64,000 nucleotides of DNA. Source: Isoetes taiwanensis. Lineage: Eukaryota > Streptophyta > Lycopodiopsida > Isoetales > Isoetaceae. Location of the stretch: the NCBI GenBank assembly GCA_021234155.1, contig JAJEKV010000002.1, positions 27,523,299 through 27,587,298 of the forward strand, given 5' to 3'. The position numbers and the translations under genes are program-made. The notes below the pieces were generated by a model, which made no database searches, was not told the DNA's origin, and saw only the letters and a list, made by a program, of their open reading frames with translations. Shown here piece after piece: positions 31,303 to 43,800 of this stretch (the stretch's first letter is position 1; each line of letters opens with the position of its first letter).

Positions 31303-31551
31303 CTATCTATTGCAGGTTATGCACAAGAGGAACTTCCAGCATTTGATCTCTTCCAGGAGATGCATTGCAATGGCCTTAGCCCAGATAACATTACAAGGGC
31401 ACTCATTCATGAACAGATTATCAAGAAGAGACTATTAGATCTCATTATTATATGTATGTCAAATGTGAAAATCTAGAGGAAGCTTACAAGGTCTCTAAGG
31501 GTTTACCAACGCAAGATATTACATCGATCAACATACATGCAACATGGTAAT
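31303..31551 (+). repeat. Local 250-bp inversion within the PPR pseudogene
   Basis: In block D the matching text (about 58070-58320) is on the minus strand with the rest of the PPR gene. In block C it is also collinear with its neighbours. In block A the same 250 bases lie in the opposite direction between GAAAAGACTATC and TATTGCAGGCC. Confidence 0.85.
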
Positions 31552-33633
31552 ATTGCAGGCCATGAGAACATCTTGGTCACGTATCCTATCAAATAGTTTG
31601 TGTGCTTCCTGCATATATGGTTTGTCTGCAATTTTGTGTATTGATAGAAGCTTTCTGTATCACCTCCAAGTAGAGATGCCATTGTAGCGCCAATGTTTTA
31701 GCAACCTAATACCCAAAGCAAATGCAAAGCTTGTTGAACCCTTCAAATCTCATAGCAAACCCATAGATCATTACGTGCGAAAGAAATCATTCAAGGCCAA
31801 AAGCAGTAAAGAAAATTTTTAAGTCTAATTTAGATTTATTTTTATGAGCTGAGAGTTAGAAACAATAAAATTAAGTCTAAGTTATGTTTAGCCTTGCGTA
31901 TTTTGCAAATCTGAACCAATAATCAAACATTTGGATCAAAACATTATACGAACTTCAAATCCGCCATAATCAAAGGTAGTTTTGTTGGACTTCAAAGGGC
32001 CAATATCCACTGTTTATAGAAGTTGTCCCTGAAAGAATAAAATGAAGATTGAAAAACATAATAAAAAGGAATATATCTAAATCAACCCATGGAATGGCTG
32101 GAAGCCCATAAACTAGATATTGTACTCTTATGCTTCACACTTTGAAGAGTTGAAAATATCAATGCAACCGATTGTATGCCTTCAGCTTGCATCCATTTAA
32201 GAGTATTTAGAGTTGAATGATCCTTCCTAAACAGTGCAAACCCTGCAAGCATTCGAGAAACTAGATCACTATCTGTCAACTCTTCAAAATGCAAGGCTCC
32301 ACCAAGCTCTCATTATGGCAGTGTATTTCATCCAATAAAGAACAGAGGCATATATGTTGTCGGGAACTTTAGCTCTGTAAGACAGGCTAGCAATATAAAA
32401 AGTTCCTATAATGCAAAAACAGTGTCTTGCACCTTTGTCTGACTCTTCTACCTATTCGGTTTTCTATTTAGAGAGAGAGAGAGTAAAAACCTAGAAAGCT
32501 TAGACAGATCTACCCCTGCAAAGGTCTAAGTACGAAATTTCATATGCAACACGCAATGCAAATGACATGCCACAAGACTTTCAAAGCTATCAAAGCTGGG
32601 GGCAAACCATAAGCAAAGGAAATGCTAATGATCCATAACTGGATCAACATGACTTACAACTGACTATCAGATGCTCCTATCTGCAGACTATCTAAAAATA
32701 AATAAACAGTTCTAAAACTTTCACTAACCTGTATACCAGAATCCTCTGTTTAAGTTCTCCAAATGCACACCCCATGGTACTCAGTTTTGAGTTGCTGAGT
32801 AACAAGATAGAGCTCCTCCATGAAAAAACGGCCATTATAAGCACATAGAAGCACACAGACAAATTGTGACATCTAGTTAGAAGCTTTATAAAGGGCCTCT
32901 CTTAAAGGATGTTCATTTCATTCAACAGTTTCGTCTGTTGACACACTTTGCAAAACGTGTTTCAAATCATTCCTAGATCCGTAACAACTGCCATAACTAA
33001 AATTCCAGATTCTAGGGCATCAAGAATTCCTTTAAGTATGTATGCTTTACATTATTGCGGTAAAGCCATGCGCATATGGCCCTAATTAGTCGAAATCTGC
33101 TGATCCAAACTGGATTCTTCCCTGTATAACCATAGAAGTGGCATTTGAACAAAATGGTAAGAAACCGCTGCACTATTTCTGAAATCTTGGTCGGTTTTGG
33201 GTACCCCTTCGATGAAATCTGCATTTAAAAAATCTGGAGTAAGCTTAGGAGATTGCAAACCGACCAGATGGTAAGAAGCTTTATCTATTTTACCTGTGTT
33301 GTTTTGATGCTAGATCTATCACCTTCGATGGAGCTCCAGAAGAAATAGCAAGGGAAATACGTAGGAAGGGGAATTTTTTTTGCCCCAATCCATTTAGCTC
33401 AAGCGTTTGTAGGGCTGTTGGAATGGAAATGCCTATGGATTGAGAATGGATTGAAAGCAGGAATGGGTGAGATGGGCAAAAAGCTACTTCCAACAGACAC
33501 GGTTGGGCTATTTTTCTCAACCGTGTATTGGCTTAGATCAAAATCAAAGGATCAAAAACTAGTCCACGTTATTTCTTAGCACACGTGGATAGGCTAGGGT
33601 TTGACATAATGTGACACTCGAAGTTAGGCTATT

Positions 33634-33992
33634 GCGCTAAAAAAAAAAAAAAAAAATTTCGCATATGCGCTTTATACTATTTCGCATATGCGAAAAGCTT
33701 TCGCATACGTGATTTAGAAGGTTTTGCATACGTGAAATTCAAATTTCAAATTTGTACGCAAAAAAAAGAAAATTGTGTATACTGTTTCGCGTAAGCGAAA
33801 AAGCTTTCGTATATGCGGTTTAGAAGGTTTTACACGCGAAATTCAAATTTCAAATTTCTATGCGAAAAAAATTAAAAAGAGATAAAAAATAAAATTTTCG
33901 CGTATGCGATTTTGATTGTTTCTCGTACACGAAAAAACTCTCGTGTACGCGAATAGTATAAAGCGCATATGCGAATTTTTTTTTGTTGTGCT
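33634..33992. repeat. MITE-like element built of CG-containing palindromes, block A copy
   Basis: The ends are inverted: an A-run then TTCGCATATGCGCTTTATACTATT at 33655, and its complement AATAGTATAAAGCGCATATGCGAA with a T-run at 33951-33982. Inside, a unit of about 125 bases occurs twice (GGTTTAGAAGGTTTT-C-CGAAATTCAAATTTCAAATTT). Palindromes such as TTCGCATATGCGAA and CGCGTATGCG recur every 15-40 bases. No coding sequence. Related copies are at 54575-54955, 60373-60643 and the Gypsy target at 48640-48718. Confidence 0.75.
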
Positions 33993-34763
33993 AGCTTTTC
34001 ATCAATTTCCGTGATCTTGAAAAACTTTCGCGATAATGGCCGCTTAGTTCTTTTTTTGGTACGCAAAAAAACCTTCCGACACCGAATTTGTTTTTTGCCG
34101 TATTGTTTACGTATTATATGGCAGATTTGTGCCTATCATATGAATAATACATATTGAATATAAAACATATGGAGTATTGAACCTATCCCTGCTCTATTCT
34201 AACAAGCATGGCTCTTTCTGAATTTGAATTATGTTGTTGCAAGAATGGGAAAACTCTGCTACAGTTCATAGGCGCTCTCGGCAAAGATCATAACTCTATT
34301 CTAACAAAATTATTAACTCTATTCTAACAAGCATCTGAATGTGGCCTTTACCCTATATGGCCTTGACACAAGCATATTCTATAGCGCCTTGACATGGATG
34401 CACCCTCTGAAATTAAATTCAACCAAAACAGGGTAAGTGAAGTCTCCTTGGAATACTAATGCTTCACAAAGACCCAACGGTTTGTGCATATACACATGGA
34501 CATGTATAGCTTATCATCAAATGTTTCAGCTGCTTAAAACACCATTATATGCAAATGCCCACTTGTTTCCAAAATTAAAACCATCTCACGTGATATTTTC
34601 AATTGGTCATGACAACACCAACCAATTGATTATATTGACATGATATAATTAATAAATTTGACATTATATTGATATGGCTTACATGGCAGCTCAGGCAGTG
34701 CTCCATCATATGGCTGTGTATGGTAGTTAAAGACACAATAGAGTAGATGACAAGAAAAGCCAC

Positions 34764-34884
34764 AGTAGAGTAGAGTAGAGTAGAGTAGAGTAGAGTAGAG
34801 TAGAGTAGAGTAGAGTAGAGTAGAGTAGAGTAGAGTAGAGTAGAGTAGAGTAGAGTAGAGTAGAGTAGAGTAGAGTAGAGTAGA
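34764..34884. repeat. (TAGAG)n minisatellite, about 24 units
   Basis: A near-perfect pentanucleotide run. Flanks 34344-34760 and 34885-35390 are AT-rich single-copy DNA without recognisable genes. Confidence 0.97.
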
Positions 34885-35393
34885 AGAGGTATCAGAATAA
34901 CTGGAAGGTGCCTGTGATTCAACTAGATGCTTGAGCACAAACCTTATAACCACGTGGCTATCTCAGATCAATATGTTCAAACGATTATTGGCAAGGAAAA
35001 GTCATAAAATAGTGGCTCCACATTGCTGTACCAGTTCCCGCCAGAGCATTACAGACTGTTACAACTGACTGTCGCAGCAGACAATGGTGTTCCACTCAGA
35101 CCAATTAGTTCAGTGGTGTTACAAACTGTTACATGGACTATTATAGGCCTATTTACGCAATGTTACAAACCTATTTACAGACCTAATTTCTCAAGGTTAC
35201 ATACCTAATATACATACAATATTTCAAAACAAAGCAAGACCATGAATGCATAAATCATGAGTTTGAAAGCTCACCTACATTGGACAAGTTCGAAACTTGA
35301 CAAAATCCAGCAATGACCTCCTCCAATTCTGCACCTGCTGGGAATCTAATCTTATAACCAAAAACTTGTATGATGGCGCTTTAACTTCCATCA

Positions 35394-35936
35394 CTACCAT
35401 AATGCCCCGCTCTCCACTATATCAAATTTCTCTGATAGAATCAAATAATCAGACCCTCTAAACAACTTTAGCAAACAATGTGCTACTCTAACATCCACCG
35501 CAATAGCCTTTCGATAATGAGTATCTTGCTTTTCAATCTCAACACTTAAACTGCTGCACAAAAAGTTGAAGGTATCCCTCATCATCCTAAAAGCCTTCCT
35601 CCATCTTGCATCATCATAGTAGCCCTTGACGAAGCGATTGAACCAAGCAAAACCTTTTGGTTTCATTCACCACTCGCCTAAACGGTGGCCACAAATGTTG
35701 TCATGCCCAAAAATTTGCAATGTGGCAACTTCGTCTTGCAGTAGCTTGCAAAGAAAGCCATCTTCACTTTGTCCAAGTAGTAGCGTTAGAATTTGGGGAT
35801 AGCCAGGGGAGCCAGCTACTAATATCATCATAACTTGTACTAGTTCATTGTCAATTGACACTTGGTCTTCATTAACAAGATGGACAAGAAGAACATTAAG
35901 CAATTTCATCACATGCATACAAATATAAGCATGCAC
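35394..35936 (-). pseudogene. PIF/Harbinger (ALP1-like) transposase N-terminal fragment
   Basis: The piece 35666-35394 reads WFNRFVKGYYDDARWRKAFR, MMRDTFNFLCSSLSVEIEKQ and KAIAVDVRVAHCLLKLFRGS. This is the segment before the DDE core of plant Harbinger nucleases and their ALP1 relatives. An upstream frame (35936-35667) supplies acidic N-terminal residues and contains GQSEDGFLCKLLQDE. The catalytic core does not follow, so the fragment is truncated. This family member differs from the one in blocks A and B. It lies 2.3 kb from a Harbinger-type MITE (38174-38738). Confidence 0.7.
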
Positions 35937-35939
35937 AAT

Positions 35940-38170
35940 TATAAAGCTGCAAACATAGCAATTTCATCACATGCATACAATTTAGCACATACATTATAAG
36001 ACAGCAAATTCAATTATATGAGGATCGTATCACATTGTTACACAATGCCAAATCACATTGTTACACATTGTTACCTCCTTGCCCAGAAGAACATCTGGGT
36101 ATCAGGGTAGTCAACAAGTTCATTAGAGAAACATTTATTGACTATGAACTACTGGTGGATGAGATGACTGCAAAATTGTCTGACTTTGTAACTGAAAATG
36201 GACCAAAGTATCAATAAGGTTCACAAAGCCTTTAAGGAGTGTGGTACAATGATGAAGTGGATTAACTGACCACCAACATTAAATCAGAAAAGTGCAAATA
36301 GTGTTGACAAGGGCCAAACGAAAACTATTAAGAAGTGCAGTATCAATTAGAACTACAATGCTACAAAAACTAGTTAGTGATCATACTGATTTTGACAATG
36401 AAGAGAACATATTGTACGTCCATATTCCATAATACAATTTCAATAAATATAGAATACATTTTATAAACATGCATAAATTCAATCCGTTGATAACTCCTAT
36501 CAACATATCAAAAATCCATATTTATTAATAAGTAATATACAATACTTCACGAGTGTCTTGCATATAAATTCATATGAATTGTAATAAGAGCAACTCAATG
36601 GCAACTCTAGTAAACATGTCAAAGCATACAAACACTATGCCAAACTCACCAAGAAATGTCCAAAAACGCACAACGAACACTACATACCCAGGATCTCTAG
36701 ACAAGCATATGCATTAAACATTGATACATTTTAAGTACAATCAAGATTTCTAACAAATGGTACCGATGTCAAACAAAATCGGCACATTTTTGCCTACATC
36801 AATCTTTTAAATGAAGCTTATTACTTTTCCAACAAAATTCTACAGAAGCTTCATCATCCAAATTAGGCGCAAATACCAATATAACAAATAATGCAGGTAC
36901 ATCCATCAACACATGCACATGCTAAATAAAACTTTTTAATTTGTTAACAAGAAAACCTACAAAAGCTTCATCATCGCAAAAGAGTGCTACCCGCAACACA
37001 AAAAACACTGCATCTCAATTACAAATCAAATCAGTATGTGACTTGAATTGGACAATTAAAAAGCTAGTTACATCAAAAGGTCCATTGAGAGAATATAACA
37101 ATGAAAAAGGATATGGCAATGTCTTCAATGTTGATTTTATATATAAAGATGTAATTAATTGAACTTGACAACGCTAATAATTTTACAATCTTAATTCAAT
37201 CTTTTTGTCAATGCGGACAGGGAACTCAAATACAAGATACAATGTTCAACGAGGCCGTGAAAATGTTCTACAACAAACTCCAACTACAAATAATGTTACT
37301 TACATAATCACCACCATGAAACAATCCAAATAATACCAACAAAAGAATAACATTTGCCTCTCTCCAAATACAGATATACTACGTATCAAAAGAATAATAT
37401 GAAAGGCGAATAAAAGATGCTCAAACCTAAACAATGATTACGAAATAAATTTAAACATCAAATCCATAGTAATGAAGAATGTATACATAACTTTAGTCCT
37501 TTTGTTGACATTCCCTTCACAAAAATAAATGAGCTACAAAAACACATCAATGACAGGTTCGTTGGTAAGCAATGTACTCTTCAACTACCAAACACTAACA
37601 TACTCTAACTACATATTAGATGTTATTGGAATTGCTTGCAACCTCTCAACAACAACAAATATTCAAAGAAAGTTCGACAACAAAGAAACTCCTAAACATG
37701 AGCTTACAATTGTTGATCAAAGGTAAAGCAACAACACCAAAGATTCAAAGATTCAACTTCAGTTGATATCCAATGATCCTAATCTCATCTTTATTTTCTA
37801 ACCAACACAATGTCAACATTACAGTTGGAATCAACTATCTTTAACAGATGGCACCCAACTACAAGAAATAATGGATGAAGCCCCAGTAGTCTCAATTACA
37901 CGTCTACGAACTTACAATTTCCAAGGTACATAGATATTTAAATACATGAAACATTTTGAAACATACTAAATTTTAAAGACTAATTATTACAGGGTTGTCA
38001 TTCTCAATAACAACAAACAGAATAATTCAAATAAATCCAACCATTCTACCTACCATCCACCTACCATCGACTTGAATACTTGGTGAGTTTTAAAAAGTAC
38101 AAGCATTGACCATTCATCATTCAGTTCCAAACTCAAAGCCTCTTCGCATATAGGTATGGGACTGCACTAT
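35940..38170. other. AT-rich DNA, no gene recognised
   Basis: Only short open frames occur (for example 36035-36217 and 36941-37162), without domain or splice support. ACAGAAGCTTCATCATC-like text occurs twice (36840 and 36958). No LTR, coding remnant or RNA gene is recognised. Confidence 0.6.
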
Positions 38171-38173
38171 TAA

Positions 38174-38738
38174 GGGCCGCTTCATACTGGCCGTTAAAGT
38201 GTCATTAGGTTAAAAAAATTAGCTTACCTGCGCTTCACATTGACTTTCGTTAAAAAATTCCGTTAAGATTATGGGGTTAAAAAATAACGGCACAATTAAG
38301 GTAACGGTGCAAGATAATTGGAGTTCACACTATATTTCGTTAGGTTAAATTTTAACGACGGACTTAATGACCCATAATTTTTCCTTTCAAATTTAAGGGT
38401 AGGGTGACCCCATCCCTTAAGCTCCATTTGCAATTTAATTTTTAACCTAATGGCGTGATAGTCAGTGTGAAGCAATATTTAACGGTTTCCCTTATCTTAA
38501 CTCTTAACATAACGGCGTGACAGTCAATGTGAAGTAGTATTTAACGGTTTCTGTTATGTTAATTTTTAACCTAATGGTGTGACAGTCAGTGTGAAGCAAA
38601 ATTTAACGGTTTCTGTTATATTAAATTTTAATCTAACGGTGAGTGTGAAGTAAAATCTTTATGTTATGACCCTAACATAAAAAAAATTTCGTAACGTTAA
38701 CAATTTAACATAACATAACGGCCAGTGTGTAACGACCC
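38174..38738. mobile_element. Tourist-like (Harbinger-type) MITE, 565 bp
   Basis: The terminal inverted repeats are GGGCCGCTTCATACTGGCC (from 38174) and its partner GGGTCGTTACACACTGGCC (complement, ending 38738), with about 19 of 23 positions matching. They are flanked by TAA on both sides (38171-38173 and 38739-38741), the 3-bp target typical of PIF/Harbinger. There is no coding sequence. A tandem repeat fills the right half. Confidence 0.85.
38446..38660. repeat. ~62-bp tandem repeat inside the MITE, about 3.5 copies
   Basis: The unit TTAACCTAATGGYGTGAYAGTC followed by AGTGTGAAGCAAWATTTAACGG and TTTCTGTTATGTTAA repeats. It contains internal copies of terminal-repeat-like words (AACGG, GTGTGAAG). 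Confidence 0.8.
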
Positions 38739-38741
38739 TAA

Positions 38742-40388
38742 AAGGACAAGCACAATCAACTTCAACAACACCACGTAATGATCGAACATTTATATGCAAC
38801 ATCACTTTACCTCTGGAGAAATTAAGGTAATCTAACAACTTAGAAACCAAATGATCATTCGAAATAATACCAGCATTCCATCACTGTAAATTCAAAGTCG
38901 ACAACATTTATTGTGAGGGCTTCCATAAGTTGCATCAATCCAGATCAACAAATGTGGTATACCGCATCCTATTCTTGCAAGAAAAAAGTCATTGACGGAA
39001 CATCGACAATATGGTGCCAAACCTGACGTATCAACATGTCAACTTCCAAAAGGTGAACTCTACAAGCACTACCCACTGTAAAATAATAAATTAAAATCAA
39101 CATTATGATAACCTTCGTTCCATATTAAGCAATCAATCCCAACTTAATAAACTTAATAAAAAATTATAGGTACGTTTTATTCGCAAAACTTATTGATTCA
39201 ACTGGAGAGACTTGAGCCACTGCATTTAAAAAAGAAGTAGACTGCATTCTAGGCTACAATGCCAACGAACTATCTCAAATAAGATACCAAGTACAAGAAA
39301 TATTGCATCTAACCAATCCAAAACGGACTGTTGCAAACTAATTTCATGTGGATTTGTAGGATGACCATAGTAAACTTTATCAAGACAGTCAGACAAAATC
39401 AAAATGAACCCCGCATATTTTTTGATTATCTACACAACATAATAACTACGTGAATCAAAAGGTGGCAAACATTTACAATCCAAGACATTACTCAAATACA
39501 ATACATAAAAGAATCAAGATTCTGTTAAACAACATACATATGCTACAATCTACTACAAAAATTACACCATCAAGTCTTACATTTGTTAACAACATTACAT
39601 TTATTAACAAGAAGAATAATTGATATGTTACAGAATAAATAGGCACTCACGTGTATAGTACTTGTACACGTAGACATGCAAATATACGTACATGTACATG
39701 TGTACACACATAGAGATTCCACAATATCGAGAACTTTTACCATTTTCGATTGCAAATTACAAAAGCTAGCTATATTTTTTTCTACATTTAAACGCAATTC
39801 AATAAACACGAAGAAAATGTCACAAGGACAATCATACAAATTGCACATGTTAATATCAAGAATTTTTACCATTTTCAATTTCAAACTACAATTCTTTTAT
39901 ATTTAAAACAACATACTACAAATTAACACTTGACATCCCAAGGACTTCCGATTGAATTTTCTAGTAGTAATATAAAGTGGAGAATATAATGGGAATCCTA
40001 TGGTGGTTGATGTCAGCATCTATGTATTATGTAGGCAAGGAACACAAGGCAATGGTGCAGGTTCAAATGATGCACGTTCTCGAACTAATACATAGTCTAA
40101 TACAAGGCTATTTAGTGCAAATTCAAAATGCAGGGAGCTGGGAAAGAGAAATGTTCGCTTTTGTTTTTGAGTAATGAGTAAAAGGATCTAATAAAGTTGG
40201 GTTGGGGTCATTCTATTAAATCTCTCGCTAGAGCCAAATATACTGATTCATATGTGATTGCTTCCTGATTTTCCGTAGATATCATTAGACATGTTTACGT
40301 TAAAAGTTCAAATTGAATAACTATGTATGCTAAAACTTCCTTTGGAGAAGCTAATGGTAAGTTTTGTAAACCAATTGTTTAAGCACAC
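38742..40388. other. AT-rich DNA, no gene recognised
   Basis: Short open frames only (39570-39906 on both strands are Cys-rich artefacts of ACATGTACATG repeats near 39680). Block B begins at 40389. Confidence 0.6.
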
Positions 40389-42418
40389 CACTTTATACAT
40401 GTTACCTCAAGGAAGTTTTTGTCTCAGTTGCCAAAAAGGTGCCCATACAAATGCTGCAAAAAGAACTGGGAATTGAAGATGTCGTGTCTTTATATGGTAC
40501 AGATATGGCAATTACGCAAGCTTCAACTTTCTCTCTGAGTTTGTAGTATGGTCTCCTCTCTAAGAAGTCAAACTGAAGCTGACAAAACCAGCTCCAATTC
40601 CTAAAGGATGTTTTGCATGGCATGTTTGGCTGAGCTATAGAAACATGACCAAATTCAAAAACATGACCAAAAGATGACGCATGTTGAACATCAAATAGTG
40701 GTAAAAATGTCTTTTGCTGTGTGCTATCACAAAACCTGCAACAAGTATTTGCTATTTCCTGCAAGAGGATACAGAAGTGCTGCAAACCCTGCAATTCAAA
40801 ACAATTCTCCTGTTAGTCAAAAGCTTGCATTCAGCAGTCAATAAGCAGGGATACTTAAGATGGATAAATGAAATTAATGATATTCAAAGTACTCACGGAC
40901 AATAACAAAGGCATAACAACTTTTTCCGTAAAGAATGGCTTCACCTTGAGATAAACCCATAAAAGCCTGAAACTGTCTTTTGCAAAGTCAATCTTTTCCA
41001 TATTGTCTCAGATATCCATGTATCCGTGGAGAGAGATGATGCTTCATTTGTGTTTTTAAGACATTTCTTCCATCGATTGCAACATGCCACAATCAATACA
41101 CCAGAGCAAGGTTCCATATAGTTTTGCACCTCATAGAGCAAGACTTAAATGCCTCTCATTATCTATCACATTGAAACAGACAATTGGATGGGATAGGGCT
41201 AGCCATACAACAAGCACAACAAGCTCTTTTACCTTCCTGCAATAGCTGTTGAGAAGAAAAACCACATCAGTAAAGTCCACATAACACCAGTATTGCAGTA
41301 ATGCAGCAACATACATGATGGATTGCCTACTAGATAGTAAGCTCCTCATATACCTTACCCTAAAAAATGGGCCATCAAATGATTTCTTCTTGCAAAACTT
41401 GTCTAAGGAATTCAACTTCTGGTATAGTGATTAGGACAGTCAGATGAAAGCACTAAATATAATTCTAACAAATAGGCAAACATGCTAATATGGATGGCAT
41501 ATGGGGTATGACAGCATGCTAACATGGAAATCTCGCATGGTATATTATCCATTTCTCCTACGGAGAAGACATAAATCTCTTTACATACATCTGTGACCAT
41601 TTCATTATCTTCAGCACCACTTGTCCAATAAATCTCTTTACATACATCTGTGACCATTTCATTATCTTCAGCACCACTTGTCCAATTTCTTTACTTCGTG
41701 AACCCAAGAAGTGCCATTCCACCAATATAATGTCAGGCAAGCACGCATATAGTGCCCCAATAATCATGGCACATGAGCCCATAGTTTAAAACCATAACGT
41801 TTATACATTTAAACTAAGACGCTGAAATAACGAGAGACAAACCTGCAGATTGTTAGTCGCAGTAGACTGATCCCTGAGTGGTGAATCCATGATTATGAAG
41901 TTTTGCTTGGCCCATTAAATATAAATTCCTGTCCCCACAGCAAGAATGCATTGGGTTTACATGTGAATCCTTTGTCAAATGCTGCAAAATATGCGCACAT
42001 ATCTTTAAGCAATGCTATAGTTCCTTCTGCAATGCCAGATTTCTTCAAATAATCTGCATGGCATGTCTAGTTGCTAGTGTAGATGGAGATCTTCGTCCAT
42101 ATAAAGCAGTCACTAATACAACAAGCCTTGCAACCAATCTCTTACACATACTATCTAAAGAGGTAGGAAAGTAACTTACATATAAAGAAATGCATATTTC
42201 TGTGATTTTACCGCATCAATGCTGCAGTTTGAAGCAGATATATGTTCTCAAAGACAAGCCACCTGATCTTCTCAAAGACCATGGACTTCTGCACTAAAAC
42301 CTCAGCCTGCAGAGGATAGTCACAGGCCATTAGCTCTAAGATGTTATCTATCACAGTAAATTGCAAAACAGCCAGGATAAGTGAATATAGCTGATTACGC
42401 TTCTTTGGGGCTGCCATA
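40389..42418 (-). other. Unrecognised sequence, block B counterpart of 1-1958
   Basis: The same candidate start (MAAPKKRNQ, from 42417) and the same short open stretches occur. The candidate donor reads CAGCTATAT instead of CAGGTATAT, so the possible intron 1 donor is lost here. A 58-base tandem duplication (AATCTCTTTACATACATCTG unit) is at about 41573-41690. Confidence 0.3.
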
Positions 42419-42747
42419 ACGAGAAATGAATCAAAATGGAGGGTTTGAATATGTTGGATATGTGTTATGAGTGGTAATTTTTGTACTCTTAATGCTACTG
42501 GCCTCTCTATATCTCCTACGCTGTTAACTCTTAAGCACTGTTAACTGGTTTTTTTTTACTTGGATGAAGATGAGAATAGAGGATATTAGGTATGAATAGG
42601 ATTAAAAAGGTGTCTAGAACGTGGACGTGCTAAATTAACTGCGACATACTAGGTCAACCAAAGAAATAGTCTAGAATACGCGTCCCTCTTTTAGGGCGGC
42701 CACACCAGGTATTTGCTTTGCACCTTCCGTCGAGAATCACCCACCTG

Positions 42748-42757
42748 TTTATATAAT
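42748..42757 (+). promoter_or_regulatory. TATA box of the second peptide gene
   Basis: TTTATATAAT lies 103 bases upstream of the ATG at 42860, with the same spacing and nearly the same flanks as at 2295. Confidence 0.6.
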
Positions 42758-42859
42758 CTGCCCCGTCTTTCTTTCTTGCATAATCAATTCCGGCAAGGCG
42801 CTAGCTATAAGTTATTGTGATTTATCGCCTCTAGAACTGTCCAATTTGTTGTCACAAAG

Positions 42860-43078
42860 ATGGCTTCTGCTCAAATTTTGAAGGCCGCTTTTGTGATTGC
42901 TTTGATTCTTGGATTGGCTATGGTAGCTCATGCATCTCGGCCTTTTGCAGTGGCCCGGCTCGGCATGGAGCTGGATGATTTGTCCTTTGCAGAGCAGCAG
43001 CAGGTTTTGGATATGGGCGAACGGCCTGGTTCTTTAACTAGACAGCTCCTCACTGCTGATCCTTACAAAACTTATTGA
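42860..43078 (+). CDS. Small secreted peptide precursor, copy 2 (72 aa)
   Basis: Same length, signal peptide and C-terminal TADPYKTY as the copy at 2407. The two differ in the middle of the mature part: GERPGSLTRQ here against GERLGSFTRQ there. The leader, promoter and 3' region are nearly identical up to about 43160, while the sequence beyond has more indels. An intact frame in both copies, among neighbours that are all broken, suggests both are real genes. No known plant peptide-hormone motif is visible and the function is unknown. Confidence 0.75.
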   Translation: MASAQILKAAFVIALILGLAMVAHASRPFAVARLGMELDDLSFAEQQQVLDMGERPGSLTRQLLTADPYKTY

Positions 43079-43359
43079 AAACTTTTTAGCAGCATATGTA
43101 TGTAGACTGTAAATTCGATGGTTTTTTCTCTGTAAATCTTCACATTATTATACATAGGGTGCATTCGCCGTTAAGTGAAGTTAAGTTGAAAAAAATTAAC
43201 TAGCCTCTTTAACTTAACTTTGAAAATACTATTATTCCCATGTAGAAGAGCTAAGTATAAGAGGAAGACCTTTTACTTGCAATTCTGAAGCCTGCTGACG
43301 CAAGAAGCGCGGAGGCATGCTTGACAGCCCAAAATTGCAAGTAAAAGGTCTTTCACTCA

Positions 43360-43800
43360 ACGTGAAGGCAGGTTAGAAGAAATTCAGGCAGGTAAAAAAA
43401 AAAGGAGAATCGTGAGTAAGAAAAGCAGAATTGCAAGTAAAATACAGCAGGAGGATCGGTGTGAAACTCAGAATCGCAGGGTAAGAATCGCAAAACAGCA
43501 TGTAAAATACAGAGAGGAGACTAATCGCAGGGCAGGGTAAAAATTGCAGAACAGTAGGTAAAATACAGAGAGGAGAACAAGTTCAACAAGTTTAATCAAC
43601 ATTCTGTAAAAGAAATGTTGCCACGTGGCATAAGATGGTTGGCTTCAGCCCGTTCAACAAGTTTAATCAATATTCTGTAAAAGAAATGTTGCCACGTGGC
43701 ACAACATGGTTGGCTTCGTGGCCTGAAACAACATGGTTGGCTTCGTGGCCTGAATTTCTTCTAACCTACCTTTACTATGGTTTCAGTTAAATACCGTAAC
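43360..43800. repeat. Short tandem duplications specific to block B
   Basis: Units of GTAAAATACAGAGAGGAG with AGAATCGCA repeat three times (about 43430-43570). A 70-base unit, GTTCAACAAGTTTAATCAAY through CCACGTGGCA, repeats twice (43581-43717). A short ATGGTTGGCTTCGTGGCCTG unit follows twice. Block A has only the first 50 bases of this stretch (6669-6760). Confidence 0.75.

Larger units (their letters stand above)
27600..32294 (-). pseudogene. PPR-protein pseudogene, block A copy, interrupted by a LINE
   Basis: PPR proteins bind organelle RNA through tandem 31-36-residue repeats. Here the minus strand carries FRKDHSTLNTLKWMQAEGIQ then FSTLQSVKHK (near 32230-32120), followed by LLGGDTESFYQYTKLQT and a KPYMQEAHKLFDRI-type frame (about 31680-31580). 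A locally inverted part (31303-31551) holds YAQEELPAFDLFQEMHCNGL. Beyond the LINE, LIEMYCACDVVISWNTMHAG and NHAGLIEEGHHY (about 27900-27700) continue the PLS-type repeats, as in block D. Many stops and frame changes show it is dead. No DYW deaminase end is visible. Confidence 0.75.
27172..34343 (+). repeat. Block A, right half (copies: block C inverted, block D direct)
   Basis: 27172-27214 continues block A as in block B. 27172-27410 recurs inverted at 54065-54340. 27416-34343 recurs direct at 57409-60726, apart from the LINE at 28020-31243. 31260-33992 recurs inverted at 54575-57313. The match with block D ends at ACAAGCATCTG (34343 and 60726). Confidence 0.9.

Noticed and set aside
34764-34884. 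CRISPR-like regular repeat
   Set aside because: A plain pentanucleotide microsatellite with no spacers, in a plant nuclear genome.
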